This document shows positions 54,833-64,000 of a stretch of 64,000 bases of DNA, piece after piece (position 1 is the first letter of the stretch; each line of letters begins with the position of its first letter). The notes beneath the pieces were generated by a model. It had not been told where the DNA came from. It ran no database searches and was given only the letters and a program-made list of their open reading frames with translations. The stretch comes from Didymella arachidicola (lineage: Eukaryota > Ascomycota > Dothideomycetes > Pleosporales > Didymellaceae), in the NCBI GenBank assembly GCA_016630955.3, contig CM049985.1, positions 1,736,001-1,800,000 of the forward strand, given 5' to 3'. Both the position numbers and the translations under genes were made by a program.

Positions 54833-56087
54833 CAGAAGAAGCTCCTCGGGACGAAAATAAATCGATGCAAGTTCGATCCTGTAGCTTTTTGCATCAAATG
54901 CGTTGGATCCAACTGTGCCCGAGAGCATCCCCGCTAGTTGTGTCGTCATGCGGTGTTGATACGGCCTCAAACTTGCCGTTTCAGGCGTACATTCCGTCGT
55001 TCTATGGCCATGAAAGGTATCTATAATTGCAGCCATGTAAATATGATTAGCGTATTGAGCCTGCAGTTGCGTCTCATATCGCACCACATTGTCAATCGCT
55101 GTATCAAGATGCTCTGCCAGTCTTCATGCAACGATACCGATAGTCCAAGTGCATATGTAGTCGGCTGGCAGCTGCAACCGGACTCCGTGATTATGAGCAC
55201 AAAAGAGTGCTAAAAAAACCACTGAAGATGTCCTTGATCATGAGTTTCGAGGTCGCAGAGCTGGTCGTTACACAATCGATGACGCTCCGCATCCGGTGAA
55301 GTCTCATAGGGACTGCAACATTGTCTACTGTGTATGATACTAAATCATATAAGCAAGACTGAGCATAAATGCCCGCTGTCGCGTAAAGCAAGCGTAATCT
55401 TGTTTTCAGTAGCATTTGTGCTTGGAAGGGGATGCCACCGCTAACTCTGTCTACCATACGGGTACCTATGTACCACCTGCACATGTTTCTATAGTGGCGC
55501 ATGAGTAGATTGTAAGTCTAGTCCCTTCGTAGATGCCGTGAATGTTGCCTTAAATGTACATATGGGCCTTCGCAATTTACCCAAGCTGGTTGTGGCATGT
55601 GTTCACTTAGGATTGGGTCCTTCGACTTTTTATTTAAATAGAGCGCCAATTTGTTGAATTCGCAGCGTAAGGTCCACATCATTGTCTGCCTTCATTGTTG
55701 TAAGTTACATGATATTCGTGGACGTGCAAATACCGATTCTCTACATCAACAAGGTCGAGAGATACTTCCTAAGCAAGTGCGTCCTTCGTGTTGTCTTAAA
55801 TCCGCGCCACTCTTATAAACAACCACCATTCGGTGAACCTCCGTCGGGAGAATAGCCAGGAGGTCAGGTGCAGCCTCCATTTTGATGTATTTCAGGCGAT
55901 TTCTATGCACAAAGTGCTGCTGCTGAAGCTTGTCAAAGATGTTTTGACTGATGCACCATGATGACGTTACGAGAGCTTGAGGAAGAACGATGACTAAACA
56001 CGCGCTAGTGCCGCGCAGCATCGTGAGACCTCAATGCATACGTTGCTGGACGTCAGTCCAATTGACCCCCTGCGAGCAAATTCGGCC
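54833..56087. other. intergenic, no feature recognised
   Basis: 1.26 kb upstream of COG1. Only short ORFs. Confidence 0.5.
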
Positions 56088-58585
56088 ATGGCGACCGAGG
56101 TCCCAGATCCTCGGACCTTTCAGTCATGGGAGGATGCCTTCCAATACCCCGTTCCTACAGTGCGAAAGCTCGAAGAGCAGCTCCGCACCACTGCCGATGA
56201 CAATCGCGAGAAGCTGCGGTCACTCGTAGGGTAGGCACAGCTTCAAATATGCGCATAAAGTCAGAATGTAACGGATGCACAGGGCGAGCTACCGCAGCCT
56301 CCTCAACACCGCCGAGACCATCATCGATATGGAAGCGCAGATGGACCAAGTCGAATCGAAGCTCGGTCGCTTAGGTCAGAACTGTAACTCCAGGGTCTTG
56401 GACAAAGTCTCGGAAAATGCCCTCAAGATGGAGAAACACGCAAGAGGAAGCGGTTAGTCTTTGGCTTGTCGCAGAGGAATGAACACCTTGTTGATGTGGG
56501 CCTGCAGATGTCGAGCGATACACATTTGCATCTCAGCTTTCGGTCCTACGAAATGCACCCACCGTCAAGTCTCGACTCATGCGCAAAAACAACCAGCACT
56601 TGCTTATCGCAAAGGTCCTTGTGGTCGCCCGACTCGTACACAAAGCTCTTAGCCAATCGAAGAACAAGCCACCGATTGTAGATCAGCTCTGGGAGAAGCT
56701 GCTTTCAGCGCGGAGGAAGCTACTGCGGAGGATCGACAGGCAGCTCGCAAGTACGACAGGAACAATCGCAAGTCTGGTAGAGAGCATGTGCGCATACGCC
56801 CTAGCTACCAGCTCGGCCCCTTCTGACGTACTGAAGCACTTTCACAAAGTGCGCAAGGACAAAATGGTGAACGAGCTGAAGAAGAGAGGGGAAGAGCTAG
56901 CCAAAAAAGGGATCGAAGCCCTTCGACTCTGCATTCAGACATCTCAGGACACCCAAACGATCTTCCCAAGAAAACTATCCGAAGCCCTTGCGAAGTTGAA
57001 GGCGCACCCCTTGCTCCAGGATCCAGAAGTACGCGGCCTGCACGAGCTGAATCTGGATGTTCACGACCGGTGGATTGGCGAAGAGGTGCGGAGCTATACA
57101 CCATGGCCGCGCCACGACGAACTACAGCGAACAGAAGCAGAGAAGATATTACATCGCTGGTCGAAGGACACAGTCACAGCTTTCTTGAGAGAGATCAAAG
57201 CTTCCCTTCAAGACGAGAGTCGTCTGACAGAGGTGGCGAGCTTGCGACAGGAATTGATCGAGACATGGATGCTGTCTGGTCCGCGAATGGCAGGGGTCAA
57301 ATTCACGAATGTACTCGACGACTTGCGCGACATCATGAACGAGAAGCTGGAGGCCATTATCCAAACACGTACACGAGCGCTTGAAGGGGTGGTGATCACG
57401 CTGGCAGATGGTCTGGAAACGATCTCTGCGGACAACGAGACCCCTGGCTTGTCGCTCTGGGACGCCACGACCAAGGGGAAGGACCTGGGCAACGGTGCGG
57501 AACTTTTCAAAACAACTATACTCAACACTCACAATGGGCGTGATGAAGCGACTCTGGGTGTTACAGCTGCTTTCGACCATTGGGTCGATTCAGTGCTTGA
57601 AGTCAAGGCTATAGTGAAGAGCATGAAGGAGGCGCGTTGGGATGACACTTTTAGAGATGATGTCGACGAAGACTCAGATGACGATCTTGGTGACTCAAAG
57701 CAGACATTGCTTAGCGCTGACGACCCGCGGCTGCTGGAGGATATCACACAGGAAGCACTGAGCCAGTCGTTGCAGAACCTGGGCAGGAGTCTTGCCAACA
57801 TCACACAGAAGGCGGCCGACGAGAAGCAGGGTGGTTCCGTGCGCAAGGAAATCTTCATCTTACGCATTGTACGTGAGTTTGGTGATCGCATACCGCGGTT
57901 GCGTCTTCATGAACGGTCCTTGCCACCACCAACACCTTTTACGACAGATGTCCTGGAGCCACTGCACAACGTCCTTGCTGCGCATGTTGCTCAGCTGGCA
58001 CTGCCATTTCTGGAGTCTTCTCTTGCGGTCTCGCTGAAGAGTTCGACACAGACACACATCTTATGGGAAGGCCATCCGCCATTACCTAGTCAGCCCTCGC
58101 CTGGTGCATTCCGTTTCTTACGTGAACTGAATCGGACGATGGCACACTTGGGCAGCGATCTGTGGGTCCCCGCTGGCGTCGCAGCTGCGAAGAGGAAGCT
58201 GTATGTGGATGTCACGCACCTACTGCAGAATCAGGTCGGAGCTATCGAGGCATCAGAGCCGCAGGAAACCGCCAACGGTGAAGCCAAGGCTGACGAGTCG
58301 AATGGCACCAATGTCGACGAGAAGGATGATGGAGTCGCTCCCTCAGACGGGACACCTTCTACACAGCATAACGAAGTCAAGGTCCAAAGGCTGAAGCAGC
58401 TAGCATTCGACGCGCTCTACCTGCAACGCTTCCTTGGCGACGACGCGAACTCTGCACAAGCTACAAACGAGTTGACTGAAAAGATTGATCCCACAGTTCT
58501 GGATGATGTTACAGTCCAGAGGCTGGCAAAGAACGCATCGGAGTATGCGAAGAAGACCTATCTTCTGTTTGCTCTTCTCGCCTAG
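56088..58585 (+). CDS. cog1: conserved oligomeric Golgi complex subunit 1
   Basis: Subunit of the COG tethering complex for retrograde vesicles within the Golgi. Exons 56088-56230, 56283-56452, 56508-58585 (introns 52 and 55 bp), 796 aa. The spliced N-terminus carries the COG1/Vps51-type region: FQSWEDAFQYPVPTVRKLEEQLR, LRSLVGASYRSLLNTAETIIDMEAQMDQVESKLG, then DVERYTFASQLSVLRNAPTVKSRLMRKNNQHLLIAKVLVVARLVHKAL. The remaining sequence is helical throughout, with an acidic disordered stretch near residues 640-680 (KADESNGTNVDEKDDG). It ends KNASEYAKKTYLLFALLA. Splice phases were chosen because they join the family segments in frame. Confidence 0.9.
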
Positions 58586-59232
58586 GTCAAGCTGCGGCAA
58601 CGAGAAATTTTCTTACACATACTACTCTTGGGTGTTTAATAGACGGACTTTCGGATAACCTACGGACCATGAGGTATTTAATGGCGGCTTGTTAGTCTCG
58701 TGGCGGTAGCCAAGACGCATCGCATGCAGGAACGGGACGCTATCAAGCACCCTGATGCATATCGCTGATCGCAAGCTTAGCTGCCGATAACAAAGCTTAA
58801 TGAGACACGTCTATTGACCCCGTTAAACCTACGTGCGCCTTGAAGCGTGCTTCTGGCTACACAGAGGTAGTAGCCAGCCTGGGACAGCCGGGAATCTGTT
58901 TGTGAAAGCGTCGGGGAAACGGCTGCTGATTTCATGCCACTGCTTCTCGATATACTCAATTTCGCATGAGCAGTGCTGCCTGACAGGGGTGCACCGTAGA
59001 CGCACTTGGTCTTGATGGGTTTTCACACTGTGCCATTCCACCTCGCAAGATTGACCGGGTAAGTCTGGCTTTGTTTGTTCGAATAGAAACGAGGGAAAAT
59101 GCATCAGCCATTTCGAGACTCAACATCCCACTATGAAGACTCCACGCGCCCAACGCCTAACCAACGGATATCTCGAAAATGCACGCTAGGCTACTCACGC
59201 ACTCGTCCCTCCGTTCGTCGCCCCTCCGTTCC
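58586..59232. other. intergenic between COG1 and the bHLH gene (convergent)
   Basis: 647 bp containing both 3' UTRs; nothing else recognised. Confidence 0.5.
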
Positions 59233-60268
59233 TCACGACTCATCCATCCGTTCTCCTTTCTCCCCACATCTCAGCTCCTCCAGCTCCTTTCTCAACAACT
59301 CGATCTCCAACTCCTGCGCCTTCATCTTCTCCAGCGCCATCTCAATCAACCGCGCTTTATTCACCGTCTTCTTCTCTCCCGGCCGCCCCTTCCCACTCCC
59401 CTCACTGACCCCACTCATCCCACTCACCGCACTCGTCTCGCTAAACACACTCTGGCTCTCCCCGTCCTTAAGGTCGCCCCTCATAACCACAAAGCACGTC
59501 GTCCCGCTCCCGAAGGTAACCTCGCCGTCGAGCAGAAACTCAGCTAGGTCCACCATGGCCGTCTTCATCCTGTCGCGCCGCGCTTGCTCTGCCGCCCGGT
59601 GCGTGGCGCGCTTCATCATGACGCCCGTTGCCATGGCAGTGCTGAAGTGCAGGCCCATTTCGAGATGCTGGCCGCTGGAGATTAGCTCGTAGTTTGACTT
59701 GGAGGCGAGGAGGTCGGCTTGTGGGGTGGCGACGCCGCCGGCTGCTGTTGTTGGCTGGTTAGTCAGGTGGTTATGAAATTGGTGGAAGTCGAGATCAAGG
59801 CAGGAGAAGGGAAGAGGTACCGTTGCTGTCGCTTGTGGCGATGGACGATGTGCGGCGTGCGATGGGCACGCGTTTCGTCGTCGACGCCGGGAGGCTGGAT
59901 ACTTCGCTGATGGTTGAGATGGTCGACGCGGTGTCGGCGGTGATGCTGGGGCTGCGGATGCTTGCTGTTGATATGCTGGGATGCTTGACTGGTCGTAGTG
60001 GGACAGAGGCTTGGAGTTGTGGTTGACTTTGTGCTTGCGGTTGTATTTGGGGATACAGGGGTGAACGCTGGGGGTGGCCTGGGTTCTGAGGTGGTTGCTG
60101 CTGTGGTACTGGCTGAGCTTGCTGTGCACTCTCGCGGACCGGACTGTAGCGTCGCCGCTTCTTGAATAATTGTGGCCATGTTCTGCTTAGGGGACCGCGG
60201 TGCGAGTGTGTGTCTTGTTCCACAGATTGTTGTAGTGAGTAGGGTTGCATGGTCACTGTTTCGGGCAT
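59233..60268 (-). CDS. bHLH transcription factor, Pho4/NUC-1-like
   Basis: Exons 60268-59821 and 59744-59233 (76-bp intron GTACCT...CAACAG), 319 aa. The 3' splice site is a NAGNAG tandem (CAGCAG), which may add or drop one Ala. N-terminal half is Gln/Pro/Ser-rich and disordered. The basic region is KRATHRAAEQARRDRM, with His198, Glu202 and Arg206 in the spacing that contacts CACGTG E-boxes. Helix 1 is MKTAMVDLAEFLL; helix 2 is VNKARLIEMALEKMKAQELEIELLRKELEEL, which runs into a leucine-zipper-like helix. The loop between them is unusually long (about 55 residues). Similarity to Pho4/NUC-1 (HxxAEQxRR) suggests phosphate control, but this is inference. Confidence 0.78.
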
Positions 60269-61259
60269 GGCATCGAGGACCAAGCGGTGAGTATCTTGCT
60301 GGGCTCAACAGGCTGGTATTGAAGGAACCTGGGACCTGGTCCGGGTTCGAATGTCTAAGATTCGAGTTGATGTTTGTGAAGCAGGTGTTTGGCCCGTCTG
60401 AACAGGCACCTGCCGTTCGAACTTTCCTTCGTTGTGTGCTATGCGCACTTGTCGTCAAGCTTCTATGAATCCCAGACTAGCTCTTTCCTTTTGTTCTAGG
60501 TTGTGTAGGCAGATAAGGAGTTGGATTGAGGCTTTCTTCAAGGTTGCTCCAAAACGAACGAGACCAACGGGAGTCGCGATGGTGAGATGCTTATTCCACT
60601 GTTATCTGCCTCACCCGAGAGAAACGATATATTAAAAGCAAAGGTCCGTTTCATGGCGCTCGCTGTCACCTCGACCCTGCGAGGCGCTGCTGAGGCTTGG
60701 CACCACACGTGGTTGTGAAAGCCACTCCGGTTGGCTGGAACGCAGGACATCGCGGAACGGCGAACGCCAAGAGGGAGCTTCGACACATGTTCTGGGGCAC
60801 AATGGACGAGTTACGGGGAGATGATCAGCCCAGTTGAGCGCCGGATGAGCACCGAGAGCGGCAGGCGATCTGATGGAAGTTGCCTGGGTGGAGCAAGCTA
60901 CCTACCTCCCGGAACCTAGTGTTGTGTGAGCGGAGCCCCAGATTGCACTGTTGCAGGCGGTCAATGGATACGGTGTTACAACGGCATGTATGGCGAGTGT
61001 TTGTGTGCAATAGATAGAGTGTGTTATCGCGCGTATGTTTTGACAGTGTAGGCATGTGAGAATATGACCAGGGCCCGATATTAGGCTGATGACGACAGGT
61101 GGGGCGGATGGCAACGATAATGACACCGATGGTTACGATCCCCGTTAAAGCTGTCTATATCGAGTGTCTGATACGAAGCACAAATCGTGGGTATGCAGTT
61201 GGATTTCGCTCACAAATGATCGTACGCATAGATTACTGTCGTAGGACTGCAGCCAGAGG
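60269..61259. other. intergenic: promoter of the bHLH gene and 3' side of the MFS gene
   Basis: 991 bp; short ORFs only, no other feature recognised. Confidence 0.5.
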
Positions 61260-63000
61260 CTACATCGTACTCACTCTACTAACCGTCTCATGGCTATCAC
61301 GTCCATCCTTGTACTTCTGCGCGCCGGGTACATACTCTAGCTCCTCGTCCTCAAGATCCGTATCCAGTGGCTCATCGCTCAGCATCTTCGGATTCAGCCT
61401 GAAGGCGCCCTTGGGGACAAAGGTGCTGCCCATAACTAGCACCGCGATGATAGTGAACTGGATGCCCGCGACGTTTCTGATCGCAGACTGCACATTGTCG
61501 TCGTTCGCGTCGGAGACCCGGTCAATGTATGTGCCTAAACACACCGAGGCGATGGCGTAGGTGACGATGTACGAGCTGTAGAGGAATGCCATTACGGCGC
61601 CGAGGGCGGAGACGTTCTGAGTGGAGGATTCAATGCGCGCGAGGGATCTGTTCGAGACGTCAGCACGCCGAGTGAAGATGGCCACAAGTCTGGGTGTCTA
61701 CTCACGCTTGAATGTACGCGGCAAGACTAACATCGCCAGCCGCCCAGCCAAAGCTAATGGGCAGGAAGGTTGCAGCCACGATCCACGCCTGTCCCACATC
61801 GCCCTTCGGCGGATGCCAGAATGGCAGATACCATACGATGAGCAGCGCGATCGCATCGATGCGCAGCCAGGGCATCGGCGTCTGCACGAGGTTCGTGAAC
61901 ATGAAAACAAACAGCGCACCCAGCAGCTCGCCGAAGTTGGAGCCCCCGACCATGATCTGCGCCCAGGCCGAGTTCCCCAGATACCGGCGCGCGACGACGG
62001 GTGCGATGGCGTTTTCCAGATAGCGGTGCGCGTACAACGCAACCGCGTAGCCGGGGAGCAACCACACGAACTTCCTGTGCGTGAAGATGATCTTGCCGCC
62101 TGTCCAGATGGACTCGAAGAAGAGATAGAAGCCGCTCGCGACGGCCTTGACATAGGTTGGCTGGCCTTCCAGAAACAGGCTGTTCTCGGACGGGGCCGGG
62201 GCTTCCTGGATGAAGAACCAGAGGAAAGCACTTGCGGCGAAGAAGATGGGTGTGATGATGAAGGAAAAGTTGTTGCCAAAGTGCGGGATCAGAGCAAGCG
62301 CGGTGCAGAATGCACCTGCAGTGCCGGACACCTCGTAGAAGATGTGCACGAGTGAGTCCATCCGTCGCAGTTTCTGTACGTTACCGCCGACGAGATCTCG
62401 CGGGATGACGCGACGGATGAGCTCTACCATGCCGTATACAACGCCGCATACACAGTCTGTACATGGTCAGTACTAGGACAGTGGCCTGCCGCAAAGGACT
62501 GCATCTGACATCGCACTAGGGCGATGTGGAGCGTACAGAGACCACTTACAGATCGGAATCATTCCATCCGTATTGTAGTGTCCATAGTAGCTAAAGTCCC
62601 CTTTGGGATGACCATTGGGCACGAATTTGCCGCCAGTTGCCGCGTCCAAGATGAGCAGGATGCTACTGAAGATGGCAAAGATGAAGATGGCAGACGCCAG
62701 GACGTTCTTGGTCGGATATCTCTTGATCAACGGGGCTATGAGAATCGAGCCAACACACTGAAAAGCCTGGTTGAGACCAGTCAAGATGCCGACGCGCTGG
62801 AATGTGATGGAGGCGTGCTGTCGCCTCCCGAGTTCATCGTAGCGATTGGTTGCAAGGGCAATGACGGACCCGTTGAAGGCTTCGAGCCCGAATTTATACA
62901 TCATGATGCCGGCGATGTATATGGCGATGTTCCGGCGTTCGACGGGCGTGTAGATGGCCCATGTTTCGCGAATGACGGCGATGGGTCGGAATGGAGCCAT
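61260..63000 (-). CDS. major facilitator superfamily transporter
   Basis: Exons 63000-62550, 62456-61706, 61647-61260 (introns 93 and 58 bp; donors GTAAGT and GTGAGT; branch TACTGAC), 529 aa. About ten to twelve hydrophobic helices. Helix 1 region IAIYIAGIMMYKFGLEAFNGSVIALATNRY; helix 2 ILTGLNQAFQCVGSILIAPLIKRYPTKNVLASAIF, whose end (APLIKRYPTKN) resembles the MFS loop-2/3 signature. Later helices FIITPIFFAASAFLWFF, FGELLGALFVFMF, IDAIALLIVWYLPFW, AVMAFLYSSYIVTYAIASV, FTIIAVLVMGSTFV. The tail is acidic (DTDLEDEELEY). Substrate unknown. A final intron from GTGAGT near 61275 cannot be excluded and would change the last residues. Confidence 0.82.
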
Positions 63001-64000
63001 TTCATCGACTTACTTGGATGGTAGCAGGCCCAGAAACGCAGAGACGTAGTATATACAGCACAATAGCCGTAGCTTGGTGTTGGAATCACTGGCCAATCAG
63101 GACAAGTGCCGTTTGCATGTGCAGATGGTTCGACGCTACAGCCTCTCCCAAGAAACAATGGCTGCGACGCCCGCATGAGCGACAAGAGCGCATTGTGGAA
63201 AGTCTGCTGGTGGTCCGTATCAGCTGAAGAGGGCGGCGCAGTGGTTTCATGGCCAAGGGGAGCGACTGGGGACCGAGTCCCAATGCGAACTTGGCGGGCT
63301 GCTCGGTGTTGTCCAGTCACGGCGTAGAATGCAGCACGTGGAGCACGCGGAGCACGCATCCGCCGTCCCGAGCACCGCGGCGACAAGGTTTCGCGACGTG
63401 CAAGAAGAAGATGCTGGAGAAGGACTGTGCGTGCAGATGGAAGTTATGTGGTGTTGTCACTGCATGTTGTGTTTGTGAGAACTCTCGACGATGGAGGGCG
63501 ACATGGGTGAATGGATTAAAGGCCTGGGACTGCATACTTGAGTGTCGAAACACGACCCTGTGCGTGGCGGCAACAGTGTTCTAAGAGTACGTCACGTGGT
63601 GCAGCAAGGCTGAGCGAACTGATGTGCACTCGCTGCAAGCTTGGACGTGGCCCGCTCCAGGGCCTCCACCCGTCCAAACAGGTCTCCTCCTCGTAAGCTT
63701 TGCTCTTGGTGGAGGGTGCCTGCATTAGGGCGTTGTGGAGAGCAGGCCCTTGGGTGGTTCAATCTCAAGGTGTCTGGTGGAAGACGTCTACTACCTATCA
63801 GTGTGCGATTACGCTACCAATCGATAGCAGGGCCAACCTCTTTCGCGCTTTAGTGGTTGGACTCGGTTTTGGCAACGGCATGACGAGCGCTTTGGCTTGT
63901 ACTCTCCTGGGCCCGTAGGACTCGCTGAGGTGGACCACCTTCAGTATCTTCCCATACACGGACGCTTGATCTTCTGACGCCCCGCTCAGTCAGAGTCGTC
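63001..64000. other. intergenic / window end, no gene recognised
   Basis: 1 kb with only short ORFs, some antisense to the 5' end of the MFS gene. It probably includes that gene's promoter. Confidence 0.5.

Noticed and set aside
28371..63000. A biosynthetic gene cluster
   Set aside because: Despite a Zn2Cys6 factor, an MFS transporter and oxidoreductases, there is no backbone synthase and the genes are housekeeping and widely spaced.

Overview
The window looks like nuclear DNA of a filamentous ascomycete. The genes carry short introns (45-116 bp) with GTRNGT-type donors and TACTAAC-like branch sites. The gene set is typical of moulds: SepA/Bni1-type formin, mitochondrial formate dehydrogenase, Zn2Cys6 regulator, Mid1 and COG1. 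Mutations of the CpA-to-TpA type, the mark of repeat-induced point mutation (RIP), are widespread in the repeats. The protein flavour suggests Dothideomycetes, perhaps Pleosporales; that placement is inference.

Region 1 (1-27,912) is a transposon block. I resolve 13 pogo/Fot-type DNA transposons (called P1-P13 here), nearly all with TIRs starting ACGT, flanked by TA, and about 1.8-2.1 kb long. Three have open transposase frames (P2, P12, P13), P6 has a single stop, and the rest are RIP-damaged. They sit in older, AT-rich, heavily mutated sequence in which I can still read a Ty3/gypsy gag (interrupted by P9), a gypsy integrase piece, the 3' end of a Ty1/copia element with the start of its LTR, and a RIPed pogo fragment. 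Each TIR carries a tandemly doubled, family-specific word. P12 is a chimera: its left end and N-terminal half come from one family, its right end and C-terminal part from another.

Region 2 (27,913-64,000) is ordinary gene space with a sharp boundary. From left to right: formin (-); small membrane protein (+), with a 5-nt-phased minisatellite in the shared upstream region; formate dehydrogenase (-); a 4.8 kb stretch with no convincing gene; a small secreted Cys-containing protein (+); acyl-CoA dehydrogenase ending in SKL (+); a proline-rich single-TM protein (-); a Zn2Cys6 transcription factor with a 13-nt exon (-); Mid1 calcium-channel subunit (-); a 227-bp TA-flanked MITE; an unknown protein (+); COG1 (+); a bHLH factor (-); and an MFS transporter (-).

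The host genes are unrelated housekeeping or regulatory genes and do not form a cluster. The most unusual material is in the transposon block: the chimeric autonomous-looking P12, the TIR word code, copies that moved after losing their frames, and a plausible feedback in which RIP creates the TA target sites these elements use.
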